This document shows positions 20,212 through 28,530 of a stretch of DNA of 64,000 nt, piece after piece. The notes under the pieces are model-generated. The model was not told where the DNA came from and did not search any database. It saw nothing but the letters and a program-made list of their open reading frames with translations. The DNA is taken from NCBI RefSeq assembly GCF_002760655.1, contig NZ_PDOC01000004.1:124001-188000 (forward strand), written 5' to 3'. Both the position numbers and the translations under genes were made by a program. The DNA is from Massilia eurypsychrophila (GTDB taxonomy: Bacteria > Pseudomonadota > Gammaproteobacteria > Burkholderiales > Burkholderiaceae_D). The first letter of the stretch is position 1, and the number at the start of each line of letters is the position of its first letter.

Positions 20212-20961
20212 ATGGCACGCTTTGGGGTGGAAGGGATACGATATTTCAATCATGCACGCGCGGCCGGCGTCAGTACCGCCGGCGACCTGACGTACACGTT
20301 CAACCGCGCGAACGGCATCGACGGCAAGCTGCGCTCGGCCGGCCACGCGCGCGCGTTCTACTGGTCCAATACGAATGCCTGGGAAACCGACATCCGCGAC
20401 GCCGACAAGGGCGGCGACGATGTCAACTGGGTCGACGACGTCGACCTGTTCTGGATCGAGACGCACGGCAACCACGAGGCCGACGGCCGCGCGCGCCTGC
20501 TGTACGACACGGCGCAGACCAACTGGCGCACGTTCTCGGACCAGTGGCAGCTGGGCGAAAACTGGAACGCCGAATGGGTGATGGCGTATTCGCGTGACAC
20601 GGTCGACCTGAACCGCGTCACCGGCCTGTGGAACATCTTTGCGCGCCTGCACATCTACTGCGACGCGTGGGGCACGATGTGGGACGGCACCACCACAGAT
20701 GAATGCGGCGAGGACGTCGGCGACAGCCTGATCCACGGCGACTCCGTCAGCCACGCCTGGCACGACGGCGTGTCCGACTGGTGGGTCGAGAATCACCCGA
20801 TCACCGTGTGCGTCGGCGATGCTGCGACCTGGAACAAGGGCAACATCCGCTGGGACCGCAGCACCTTGAACCGCGATCATTTCTGGGGCCACGGCAGCGT
20901 CGATCCGGATCGCGCACCTGCCCAGCAGGCCTGCATCTTGTGGTATTGGACGGAGGGTTGA
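20212..20961 (+). CDS. DUF6345-family protein, possibly caspase-like fold without the catalytic cysteine
   Basis: 249 residues from ATG 20212, chosen for GGAGA at 20202-20206. An ATG at 20191 is the alternative. The N-terminus has no signal peptide. The segment VDDVDLFWIETHGNHEADG (HG at 85-86) followed by a hydrophobic strand EWVMAYSRD, the D-E-C-G-x-D-V-G-D region and a closing GHGS resembles the HG/strand-Cys layout of clan CD (caspase/gingipain-like) proteins. The expected catalytic Cys after the strand is replaced (S127-R128-D129). Assignment to DUF6345 is from memory of its W- and HG-rich pattern. It forms a two-gene unit with the next gene, 3 bp away. Confidence 0.55.
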   Translation: MARFGVEGIRYFNHARAAGVSTAGDLTYTFNRANGIDGKLRSAGHARAFYWSNTNAWETDIRDADKGGDDVNWVDDVDLFWIETHGNHEADGRARLLYDTAQTNWRTFSDQWQLGENWNAEWVMAYSRDTVDLNRVTGLWNIFARLHIYCDAWGTMWDGTTTDECGEDVGDSLIHGDSVSHAWHDGVSDWWVENHPITVCVGDAATWNKGNIRWDRSTLNRDHFWGHGSVDPDRAPAQQACILWYWTEG

Positions 20962-20964
20962 ACC

Positions 20965-21630
20965 ATGGACGCACAACTTTTGATACAAGGCCTGATGGCC
21001 GACGCCGTCGACATCCCCGCCACTGCCGACATCATCGCGGTCCAGCAGTTTTCGCTCGACGAGCTCAAGTCGCGCACCCGCCACCTGCTGGCCAGTGTCG
21101 CGGCCACGCGCGAGGACGACTGCGCCAGCGGCCACGGCGACTGGGTGTCGACCGACGCGCAGACCGTGGTGCGCCTGGCGCAAGGCGCGCGCGCTAGGCT
21201 GTACCACGCGTCCGGCGCGATGCAATACGTCTCGGCGCTGGCGCCGCTGCAGTCGCTGTTCAAGGAGGTTGCCGACAAGGAGACGCTGACGCGCCAGGTC
21301 AATGAAGTGGCCAGGAAGCTCAACATCGCCGAATGGGCGGGCGACCAGGGCAGCATCGCGTTCGAGCGCCTGTGGCAGATGAAGGCGCAAGGCGCCGACC
21401 CTGCCGGCAAGGTCTCTGAGCCGGTCCTGAGCCGCATCGTCGGCGCGTACCGCCACTCGGTGGCCGGCATTCCGGTGCTCGGGGCCGCGTCGGTGGCGCT
21501 GCGGCTGGTGCGCCATAAGCTCGAGCGGCAAGCTTACGTGCTGGCGGTGCAGACAACCGAAAAGACCTACCTGCCGATCTGTTCGCGCGGTGACGACGGG
21601 CTGGCCACCGGCACGCGAGGACGCTGCTAG
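20965..21630 (+). CDS. Unknown protein paired with the DUF6345 gene
   Basis: 221 residues, starting 3 bp after the DUF6345 stop, so almost certainly cotranscribed. It appears mostly helical. The middle part (SLFKEVADKETLTRQVNEVARKLN) could form a coiled coil. No signal peptide or membrane helix is clear, apart from a weakly hydrophobic segment near 155-172 (VAGIPVLGAASVALRLV). I recognise no domain. The fixed pairing suggests a partner, inhibitor or substrate of the upstream protein; this is inference. Confidence 0.5.
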   Translation: MDAQLLIQGLMADAVDIPATADIIAVQQFSLDELKSRTRHLLASVAATREDDCASGHGDWVSTDAQTVVRLAQGARARLYHASGAMQYVSALAPLQSLFKEVADKETLTRQVNEVARKLNIAEWAGDQGSIAFERLWQMKAQGADPAGKVSEPVLSRIVGAYRHSVAGIPVLGAASVALRLVRHKLERQAYVLAVQTTEKTYLPICSRGDDGLATGTRGRC

Positions 21631-21746
21631 CAACGCGCCAAAATCGGGAACGACGAGCTAAACTGACGCACATTGCAACGTCGTTCCCGCGCAGGCGAAT
21701 CGCCTGCCATGCCAGCCCGGTGAAGACCAGTGCTGGAAATCGTGCC

Positions 21747-22976
21747 CTACACGGCCAAAAAATCGAGCAGCGTCAGTGCCACCACCTTGGTCGCCTTGCG
21801 CAAGTCGTCCAGCGCCAGCTTCTCGTCGGCCTTCTTCGCGTTCGACTCCGGCACCGTGCGCGGTCCGGCGCCGTACAGCACCGCCGGTATCCCGTGCTCG
21901 CCGTACAGGCGTGCGTCCGCATACAGCGGCGTGCCTTGCGCGGTGATCTCCTCGCCCATCACCTGCCGGCCGTTCTTCTGCAGGCTCGCCACCAGCTTCT
22001 CGGAACCCTCCAGCGGCCGCAACGCGTGCGACAGCAGCAGGCGCCGGATCTCGACGCGGATGCCCGGCACGCCGCGCACCGCATCCTCGATCAGCGCGCG
22101 CACCTGCGCTTCCACCGCCACCGGATCCTCTTCGGGAATCATGCGGCGGTCCATCTTCAGCACCACTTTGCCCGGCACGACGTTGGTGTTGGTGCCGCCG
22201 TCGATGCGTCCCACCAGCATGGTCGGCGAATCGATGCCCGCCACTTTCGACTTGATCTTCTTCAGTTCAGGCAGCTGGCCGTAGATCGCATTCAGGATGC
22301 GCGTGGCCGCCTGCAAGGCATCGACGCCGGTCTCCGGCATCGCGCCATGGCCTGACTTGCCGTGCACCGTCACTTCCAGCTGCAGGCAGGCATTGTGGGC
22401 GGTGACGATGTTGTAGCTGAAGCCGGCCGCGATGACAAAATCCGGCCTGGTCAGCTTTTGCTCGAGCAGCCAGCCAGGGCCGAGCAGCCCGCCGAATTCC
22501 TCGTCGTACGTGAAGTGCAGCTCGACCCCGCCCTTCAGCGCGACACCTGCCGCCTCAAGCGCGCGCACGGCAAAGATGAAGGTCGCAAAATCGCACTTCG
22601 ATACCGCCGCCGCGCGCCCGTAGATGAAGCCGTCCTCGATGACGCCGCCGTATGGTGGCCTGGTCCAGCCTTCGCCTGGCGGCACCACGTCGCCGTGCGC
22701 GTTGAGCGCGATGGTCGGCCCGCCCGCCTGGTAAGGCCGGCGCACGATCAGGTTGGTGATGCTCTCCATGCCGTAGTCGCGCACCGCTTGTGCCGGCACC
22801 GCGTGCTTCTCGGCGCTCCAGCCGAAACCGGCGACCATGTCGGCCACCGCGTCGGCGTGCGGTGCGTTGTTGCCCGGCGGGGTATCGGTTGGAATCGCGA
22901 TGACCCGCTGCAGGAAGGCGACTTCCTCGTCGAAATGGGCGTCGATCCAGCTGGTGAGCTTTTCTTGGGTTTGCAT
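21747..22976 (-). CDS. M20-family amidohydrolase/peptidase (ArgE/DapE/ACY1 type)
   Basis: 409 residues. Di-zinc M20 motifs are visible: NAHGDVVPPG with the first His/Asp pair, YDEEFGG with the catalytic and bridging acidic residues, a dimerisation segment around GKSGHGAMPETG, and a late E/H region (YGAGPRTVPESNAKKADE). It hydrolyses amide bonds of N-acyl or peptide substrates in the cytosol. It begins 8 bp after the puuD stop on the same strand, so it is likely in the urate operon. A purine-derived ureido substrate is possible, but the sequence alone looks like a generic ArgE/DapE protein. Confidence 0.85.
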   Translation of the reverse strand: MQTQEKLTSWIDAHFDEEVAFLQRVIAIPTDTPPGNNAPHADAVADMVAGFGWSAEKHAVPAQAVRDYGMESITNLIVRRPYQAGGPTIALNAHGDVVPPGEGWTRPPYGGVIEDGFIYGRAAAVSKCDFATFIFAVRALEAAGVALKGGVELHFTYDEEFGGLLGPGWLLEQKLTRPDFVIAAGFSYNIVTAHNACLQLEVTVHGKSGHGAMPETGVDALQAATRILNAIYGQLPELKKIKSKVAGIDSPTMLVGRIDGGTNTNVVPGKVVLKMDRRMIPEEDPVAVEAQVRALIEDAVRGVPGIRVEIRRLLLSHALRPLEGSEKLVASLQKNGRQVMGEEITAQGTPLYADARLYGEHGIPAVLYGAGPRTVPESNAKKADEKLALDDLRKATKVVALTLLDFLAV

Positions 22977-22984
22977 GTGAGTCC

Positions 22985-24187
22985 TTATTTGGCGCCGGCT
23001 TCGAACCAGGCGCCGACCTGCGCGCGTTCGGCGTCCGTCATGTTGGTCAGGTTCGCGATCGGCATCGCCTTCAGTTGCACTGTCTGCTGGTAGACCTTCG
23101 CCGCATTCTGCCGCACCAGGTCAGGCGTGTGCAGCATGATGCCGGCCGGCGCCGCCGCAAAGCCAGGCTGGGTCGGATGGTCGGAGTGGCATGACACGCA
23201 GCGCTGCGTGACGATCGCCTGCACCTGGGCGAACGACACCGCCGGCGCCACCACCGGCGCCTTCGGCGCGATCGCCACCGCCAGCGCCAGCAGCACCGCC
23301 ACGCCGGCAACCGGATAGCGCCACTCCGTGCGGCCGCGGTGGCGCAGGTTGAAGAAGTGGCGAATCAACACGCCGGCCGCCATCATTGCCGCCAGCACCG
23401 CCCACGCGTGCTGATGGCGGTAGGTCATCGCGTAGTGGTTGCTGATCATGATGAACAGCACCGGCAAGGTGAAGTAGTTGTTGTGGACGCTGCGCTGTTT
23501 GGCGCGCTGGCCGTGGATCGGATCGGGTTTGCCGCCGGCCGCCATCGCCGCCACCATCTTGCGCTGGCCGGGAATGATCAGCATCAGCACATTGGCCACC
23601 ATGATGGTGCCGATCATCGCGCCGACGTGGATGTAGGCGGCGCGCCCGCTCAGGTAGTTACTCAGCACCCATGCGCTCAGCACCAGGAAGGCGAACATGA
23701 CTACGCCGAACGCGAGGTCGTGCTGGCCCAGCTTCGAGCGGCACAGCAGGTCGTAGACCGTCCACCCGACGACAAGGCTGCCGATGCCGATGCCGACCGC
23801 CTGCCAGGTCGACAGGTCGGCCACCGCTTTGTCGATCATCATCGCCTGCGCGTTGAAGTAGTAGGCGATGGTCAGCAGCGCGAAGCCGGACAGCCAGGTG
23901 GCGTAAGCCTCCCATTTGAACCAGTGCAGTTCCTTCGGCAGTTCGCTTGGGGCCACCAGGTATTTTTGCGGATTGTAGAAGCCGCCGCCGTGCACCGCCC
24001 ACAGTTCGCCCGACACACCCTTCTTCGCCAGCTCGGACCCTGGCGCCGGCGGGCGGATCGTGTTGTCCAGCCAGACGAAGTAGAACGACGCGCCGATCCA
24101 GGCGATGCCGGTGATGACGTGCAGCCAGCGCAGCAGTAAATTGAACCAGTCCAGCGCGTACGGGATCAGATAGTCGAAAACTTCCAT
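22985..24187 (-). CDS. puuD: Membrane-bound urate hydroxylase PuuD with C-terminal cytochrome c domain
   Basis: 400 residues from ATG 24187. About eight transmembrane helices carry the DUF989/PuuD region (WLHVITGIAWIGASFYFVWLDN, GELWAVHGGGFYNPQKY, NNYFTLPVLFIMISNHY). A C-terminal cytochrome c domain has CVSCH (C330, C333, H334) and a later Met ligand region (KAMPIANLTNMT). It oxidises urate to 5-hydroxyisourate at the inner membrane, passing electrons through the haem instead of O2. It is divergent from a LysR regulator and leads a two-gene operon with the M20 hydrolase. The hydroxyisourate hydrolase gene is not in this window. Confidence 0.92.
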   Translation of the reverse strand: MEVFDYLIPYALDWFNLLLRWLHVITGIAWIGASFYFVWLDNTIRPPAPGSELAKKGVSGELWAVHGGGFYNPQKYLVAPSELPKELHWFKWEAYATWLSGFALLTIAYYFNAQAMMIDKAVADLSTWQAVGIGIGSLVVGWTVYDLLCRSKLGQHDLAFGVVMFAFLVLSAWVLSNYLSGRAAYIHVGAMIGTIMVANVLMLIIPGQRKMVAAMAAGGKPDPIHGQRAKQRSVHNNYFTLPVLFIMISNHYAMTYRHQHAWAVLAAMMAAGVLIRHFFNLRHRGRTEWRYPVAGVAVLLALAVAIAPKAPVVAPAVSFAQVQAIVTQRCVSCHSDHPTQPGFAAAPAGIMLHTPDLVRQNAAKVYQQTVQLKAMPIANLTNMTDAERAQVGAWFEAGAK

Positions 24188-24272
24188 GGGGTTCCTAGGT
24201 GCGGGCGCAGCAGACGCAGCGGCGCCAGTGTACGAAGATAGCCTGATTCGCTGCCGATGACATGAAAAATCA

Positions 24273-24303
24273 AGTATATTCGACATATTCGTTTTCATAT
24301 ACT
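24273..24303. promoter_or_regulatory. Inverted repeat AGTATAT-N17-ATATACT between puuD and its LysR gene
   Basis: A perfect 7-bp inverted repeat sits in the 120-bp divergent intergenic region, ending 4 bp before the LysR start codon and about 85 bp from the puuD start. A second pair, GAAAA...TTTTC, is nested in it. Its position fits an autoregulatory LysR site that also controls puuD. Confidence 0.5.
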
Positions 24304-24307
24304 CAAC

Positions 24308-25243
24308 ATGGCCAGCCTCCCCGTCCACCTCGACCTGCACCTGATCCGCATCCTGTACCTGCTGCTGGTCGAAAAAAACGTCTCGCGGGTGGCGCTCAAG
24401 CTCAATCAGCCGCAGCCCTCGATCTCGGCGTCGCTGCGCAAGCTGCGCGAGCTGACCGGCGACCCGCTGCTGGTGCGCGGCGCGCGCGGCATGGTGCCGA
24501 CCCAGCACGGCGAGAGCTTGCTCAAGCCGGCCAAGCGCATCCTCGACGAAACCGAGAGCCTGTTCATCAAGAAGTCGCCGTTCGTGCCGCAGGAAGAAGC
24601 GCGCACCTTCCGCATCGCCGCGCCCGACTACCTCGACAGCCAATTCCTGCCCAACGTGGTGGCGGCGCTGCGGCGCGGCTCGCCCAACAGCCGCGTGGTG
24701 ATCCACAGCCTCGGCGCCGGCATCGACTACACGCGCATGCTGTCCGACGGCGACATGGACCTGGTGATCGCCAACTGGGACGAGCCGCCGGCGCACCTGC
24801 ACATTTCGAAGCTGTTCGAAGACCCGATCGTGTGCACCATGCGCGCCGACTGCCCGTACGCCAAGCGCACCGCCAGCGACGCCATGACGGTGGAAGACTA
24901 CCTGGCGCTGCCGCACGTGGCGCCGTCGCAGATGGTGCCGGGGAACCTGGGCGTGATCGACGCCTTCCTCGAACGCCAGGGCATGGCCCGCAACGTCGCG
25001 GTGGAGTCGCCCTACTTCGGCCTGATTCCGTACATGCTGACGCAAACGGACCTGGTGCTCACCACCGGCCGCCAGTTCATGCGTTATTACGAAAAGACGC
25101 TGCCGCTCAAGAGCTTTGCCGTGCCGGTCAAGTTCCCGCCGATGCGCTTCTACCAGTTGTGGCACGAGCGCGTGCACCAGGCGCCTGAGCACAAGTGGCT
25201 GCGCGACCAGGTCAGCGCCGCGGCGCGGGCATTGCCGAAGTAA
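24308..25243 (+). CDS. LysR-family regulator, divergent from puuD (likely purine-catabolism regulator)
   Basis: 311 residues. The N-terminal winged HTH (about 8-67; LLLVEKNVSRVALKLNQPQPSISASLRKLRELTGDPLLVRG) is in the NodD/PcaQ-like style with an LRKLREL wing. The effector-binding domain spans about 95-300 (FRIAAPDYLDSQFLPNVV... GDMDLVIANWDEP). It is divergent from puuD and 37 bp upstream of the uraD-allC fusion, so control of urate use is likely. The effector is unknown; urate or an intermediate is an inference. Confidence 0.85.
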   Translation: MASLPVHLDLHLIRILYLLLVEKNVSRVALKLNQPQPSISASLRKLRELTGDPLLVRGARGMVPTQHGESLLKPAKRILDETESLFIKKSPFVPQEEARTFRIAAPDYLDSQFLPNVVAALRRGSPNSRVVIHSLGAGIDYTRMLSDGDMDLVIANWDEPPAHLHISKLFEDPIVCTMRADCPYAKRTASDAMTVEDYLALPHVAPSQMVPGNLGVIDAFLERQGMARNVAVESPYFGLIPYMLTQTDLVLTTGRQFMRYYEKTLPLKSFAVPVKFPPMRFYQLWHERVHQAPEHKWLRDQVSAAARALPK

Positions 25244-25280
25244 GCTTGTCATCACACTATCCATAGCAGACAATATCGCC

Positions 25281-27047
25281 ATGACGACACTATCGGAATT
25301 GAACTGCTGCCGCGAAGCCGACTTCGCCGACGCGCTGCACGGCATCTACGAACACTCGCGCTGGATCCCGCAACGCGCCGCGCACAAGCGCCCATTCGCC
25401 ACCGTCGCCGCGCTCAAGCTGGCGCTGCAGGATGCGGTCGCCGCGGCCACCGAAGACGAGCAGCTTGGCCTGATCCGCGCCCACCCCGAACTGGCCGGCA
25501 AGGCGGCGATCGCCGGTGAGCTGACGCCCGAATCGGCCAGCGAGCAGGCAAAGTCCGGACTGAACCTGTGCAGCGCGGAAGAATACGCGACCCTGCACCG
25601 GCTCAACGCCGACTACAACATGAAGTTCAGCTTCCCCTTCATCCTCGCGGTGAAGGGTGCGGACGGCCGCGGCCTGCCGCGCCAGGCCATCATCGACACC
25701 TTCACGCGACGGCTTAAAAACCAGCGCGCTGGCGAGATGGCCGAGTGCCTGCGCCAGATCCACCGCATCGCCGAACTGCGCCTCAACGACCTGCTGCACG
25801 TGCAGCTCGATTTCGGTCCGGCGGTGATGTACTGGTCGGAAGTGATCGGCGCCTGGAGCGATGCCGAGGACGGCCTGACCTGTTCCTACATGACGCCGGC
25901 CCACCAGCGCACCGCCGGCCAGCTGGCCGAATGGATGCGCGAGGCCGGCATGGAAGCGCACATCGACGCGGTCGGCAACGTGGTCGGCCGTTATGCCTGC
26001 GGGCGGCCGGGCGCCAAAACGCTGATCACCGGCTCGCACTACGACACCGTGCGCGACGGCGGCAAGTACGACGGCCGGCTTGGCATCCTGCTGCCGCTGG
26101 CGATCGTGCGCCACCTGCGCCAGCACGGCGAGCGGCTGCCGTTCGACCTCGAGATCATCGGTTTCGCCGAAGAGGAAGGGGTGCGCTTCAAGAGCACTTT
26201 CCTCGGCAGTAACGCCGTCGCCGGGCAGTTCGACATGGCGCAGCTCGATGCGGTCGATGCCGACGGCGTCACGATGCGCGCGGCGCTGGCCGACGCGGGG
26301 CACGATGTCGGCGCGATTGCCGCCATTGCGCGCAATCCGGCGGACGTGCTGGGGTTTGTCGAGGTGCATATCGAGCAGGGCCCGGTGCTGCTCGAGCACG
26401 GCCTTGCGGTTGGCGTGGTCACCGCCATTGCCGGCAGCTCGCGCTACCTGGTGGACCTGACCGGCCTGGCCAGCCATGCCGGCACCACGCCGATGCACAT
26501 GCGCCAGGACGCTGCCGCGGCAGCCGCCGAAATCGTGCTCATGGTCGAGCGCCGCTGCGGCCAGGCCGCTTCGTTGGTTGGCACGGTGGGCCAGCTGCAG
26601 GTACCGAATGGGTCGGTGAACGTGATTCCGGGCCACTGCAATCTGTCGCTCGACATCCGCGCGGCCGACGACGCTGTACGGCTGGCGGCGGTGGCGGACG
26701 TCCTCGATGCGATCGCGCAAATCTGCGCGCGGCGCCAGGTGCAGTCGAGCATTCGGCAGGTAGTGTCGGCATCGGCGGCGCCTTGTGCGCCCTGGCTGAT
26801 GGACCAGCTGGGCGCCGCGGTCGGACGGGCCGGCCTGCCGCGCTTCGACCTGCCGTCAGGCGCCGGCCACGACGCGATGGCGATGGCGAAGATGACGGAT
26901 GTGGCGATGCTGTTTACGCGCTGCGGCAACGGCGGCATCAGCCATAACCGGCTCGAGACGATGACGGCCGATGACGCCGATGTAGCGGCGCGCGTGCTGC
27001 TCGACTTCTTCCGCAATTTCAAGCCGCGCGAAGCAGCCGGGGTCTGA
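25281..27047 (+). CDS. OHCU decarboxylase (UraD) - allantoate amidohydrolase (AllC) fusion
   Basis: 588 residues. Residues 1 to ~172 match UraD (2-oxo-4-hydroxy-4-carboxy-5-ureidoimidazoline decarboxylase): AHPELAGKAA with catalytic H68, NADYNMKFSFPFILAV, NRLKNQ-like segment and ELRLNDLL. Residues ~173-588 match the M20-family allantoate amidohydrolase: GSHYDTVRDGGKYDG, AEEEGVRF, HIEQGPVLLE, GLASHAGTTPM, GNGGISHN, with the bimetal ligands in place. One chain would thus form S-allantoin and later hydrolyse allantoate to ureidoglycine, NH3 and CO2. The intervening allantoinase step must come from elsewhere. A GGGGTCTG palindrome overlaps the stop. Confidence 0.9.
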   Translation: MTTLSELNCCREADFADALHGIYEHSRWIPQRAAHKRPFATVAALKLALQDAVAAATEDEQLGLIRAHPELAGKAAIAGELTPESASEQAKSGLNLCSAEEYATLHRLNADYNMKFSFPFILAVKGADGRGLPRQAIIDTFTRRLKNQRAGEMAECLRQIHRIAELRLNDLLHVQLDFGPAVMYWSEVIGAWSDAEDGLTCSYMTPAHQRTAGQLAEWMREAGMEAHIDAVGNVVGRYACGRPGAKTLITGSHYDTVRDGGKYDGRLGILLPLAIVRHLRQHGERLPFDLEIIGFAEEEGVRFKSTFLGSNAVAGQFDMAQLDAVDADGVTMRAALADAGHDVGAIAAIARNPADVLGFVEVHIEQGPVLLEHGLAVGVVTAIAGSSRYLVDLTGLASHAGTTPMHMRQDAAAAAAEIVLMVERRCGQAASLVGTVGQLQVPNGSVNVIPGHCNLSLDIRAADDAVRLAAVADVLDAIAQICARRQVQSSIRQVVSASAAPCAPWLMDQLGAAVGRAGLPRFDLPSGAGHDAMAMAKMTDVAMLFTRCGNGGISHNRLETMTADDADVAARVLLDFFRNFKPREAAGV

Positions 27048-27077
27048 CGGGGACGCCAGTCCCCAGGCACAGACCCC
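27039..27077. repeat. GGGTCTGACC-family hairpin at the convergent end of allC and the ADH gene
   Basis: GGGGTCTG (27039-27046) pairs with CAGACCCC (27070-27077). Inside it GGGGAC (27049-27054) pairs with GTCCCC (27059-27064). The outer arm contains the allC stop codon. It could act as a transcription terminator for both convergent genes despite the lack of a long U tract. The outer arms belong to the dispersed palindrome family of the window. Confidence 0.65.
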
Positions 27078-27083
27078 GACAAG

Positions 27084-28244
27084 TTACGGCGTGAGCACAA
27101 CCTTCCTGCAGTTGTCCTCTTTTTTGTCGAACATCTTGTAGGCCTCGGCAGCCTGCTCGAGCTTCATGCGATGCGAGATGATCGCGTTCGGATGCAGCTT
27201 GCCCTCCTCGATCGCCTTCAGCAGTTCCGGCATGTGCTTCTGCACGTGCGTCTGGCCGGCCTTGATGCCGATGCCCTTCTCGAAGATGTCGCCGAACAGG
27301 AAGCCGTGGATGAAGCCCGCGTACACACCAGGGACGCTGATCATGCCGCCGCGCCGCACCGCCGCGATGCACTGGCGCAGCGCCTTGCCGCTGCTGCCTT
27401 CGAGCTTCAGGTCGGTCAGCACCGTCTCGATCTTGCTGCCTTTGGCCTCGAAGCCGACGGCGTCGATCACGCCATCGACGCCGCGTCCGTCGGTGGCCTG
27501 CAGGATGAATTCGGCGGCGTCGCCATCATCGAAATTGAACGGCACCACGCCATAGGTTTCGGTGGCGAAGTCGAGCCGGTACTTGTGATGGTCGACCATG
27601 AAGATGCGGTCGATTCCCATCATCTTGGCGCTGGCCGCCGCCATCTGGCCGACCGGCCCGGCGCCAAAAATGGCCAGCGAGCCGCCCTTGGTGACGCCGG
27701 TGTTGAGCACTGCCTGGTAACCGGTCGGCAGGATATCGGAGAGGAACAGCACCTGTTCATCGGCCAGGTTGGTCGGGATCTTGATCGGGCCGACGTTCGC
27801 CTTTGGCACCCGCACATACTCCGCCTGCCCGCCCGGCACGCCACCGTACAGGTGGCTGAAGCCAAACAGCGCGGCGCCGGAACGCAGGCTCTTCTTGTTC
27901 ATGATCGAACCGCGATCCGGATTGGTCGTCTCGCAGGCCGAGTACAGATCCATGTCGCAGAAAAAGCAGCTGCCGCACGCAATCACGAACGGCACCACCA
28001 CGCGGTCGCCTTTTTGCAGCGCGGTCACTTTTGGTCCGGCGTCGACCACTTCACCCATGAATTCGTGGCCGAGAATGTCGCCACTCTTCATGGCCGGGAT
28101 TTTGCCGCGGTACATGTGCAAGTCCGAGCCGCAGATGGCCGTCGCGGTAATCTTCAGGATGACGTCATCCTGCTCTTGCAATATTGGATCGGGGACAGTA
28201 TCGACTTTAACTTCGTGGCTGCCATGGTAAGTGAGCGCTCGCAT
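27084..28244 (-). CDS. Zinc-dependent alcohol dehydrogenase, formaldehyde-dehydrogenase-like
   Basis: 386 residues, MDR superfamily. Catalytic zinc residues are C and H in [12 protein letters not shown] and GHEFMGEV. A structural zinc loop has [15 protein letters not shown]. The Rossmann motif is GAGPVGQ. The insert [29 protein letters not shown] is typical of the glutathione-independent formaldehyde dehydrogenase (FdhA-like) subgroup. It oxidises an alcohol or aldehyde with NAD. It is divergent from amtB and convergent with uraD-allC, so it is probably monocistronic. Substrate not determinable from sequence. Confidence 0.88.
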   Translation of the reverse strand: MRALTYHGSHEVKVDTVPDPILQEQDDVILKITATAICGSDLHMYRGKIPAMKSGDILGHEFMGEVVDAGPKVTALQKGDRVVVPFVIACGSCFFCDMDLYSACETTNPDRGSIMNKKSLRSGAALFGFSHLYGGVPGGQAEYVRVPKANVGPIKIPTNLADEQVLFLSDILPTGYQAVLNTGVTKGGSLAIFGAGPVGQMAAASAKMMGIDRIFMVDHHKYRLDFATETYGVVPFNFDDGDAAEFILQATDGRGVDGVIDAVGFEAKGSKIETVLTDLKLEGSSGKALRQCIAAVRRGGMISVPGVYAGFIHGFLFGDIFEKGIGIKAGQTHVQKHMPELLKAIEEGKLHPNAIISHRMKLEQAAEAYKMFDKKEDNCRKVVLTP

Positions 28245-28344
28245 TGCTTTCTCCTGATGTGGTTGCCCGGTGTTCTATGCGGGATGTATGGCAAGCCTAG
28301 CAATATTGTCACGCGCATCTTGTCAGCGGATCACTGTTGTGGCG

Positions 28345-28360
28345 GTAGGTATTTGCCTAC
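28345..28360. promoter_or_regulatory. Palindrome GTAGG-N6-CCTAC upstream of the ADH gene
   Basis: GTAGGTATTTGCCTAC forms a perfect 5-bp inverted repeat about 100 bp upstream of the ADH start codon (minus strand) and 21 bp before the NtrC-like site of amtB. It may be an operator or a small hairpin in the ADH leader. Which gene it serves is unknown. Confidence 0.35.
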
Positions 28361-28380
28361 AGTGGAATGACAGGCAGGAG

Positions 28381-28395
28381 GCACTATCGCGGTGC
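28381..28395 (+). promoter_or_regulatory. Putative NtrC-binding site upstream of amtB
   Basis: GCACTATCGCGGTGC matches the enterobacterial NtrC enhancer pattern GCACYA-N4-GGTGC at both half-sites. It lies about 85 bp upstream of the sigma-54 -24 element, a normal enhancer distance. A further GGTGGTGC half-site follows at about 28409-28416. Confidence 0.6.
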
Positions 28396-28464
28396 ACTAC
28401 CGCGCCCTGGTGGTGCGCGTCGCATTTGCAGGCGAGAAAACGGCACTGAATCGCCGCACTGGAA

Positions 28465-28480
28465 TGGCACGTTTTTTGCT
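28465..28480 (+). promoter_or_regulatory. Sigma-54 promoter of amtB
   Basis: TGGCACG-N4-TTGCT is a full match to the sigma-54 consensus TGGCACG-N4-TTGCW. The -24 GG is at 28466-28467 and the -12 GC at 28478-28479. Transcription should start near 28491, giving a leader of about 40 nt before the amtB ATG. Together with the NtrC-like site this indicates nitrogen-limitation control. Confidence 0.88.
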
Positions 28481-28530
28481 CAGCGTTAATGCACGGGCGA
28501 ATAACCGCACGATTTCAGGGAGTTTTAGTA

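Noticed and set aside
24187-25345. Upstream extension of the puuD frame to 25345
   Set aside because: The extension runs antisense through the LysR gene. PuuD homologues begin at the hydrophobic MEVFDYLIPYALDW start at 24187.
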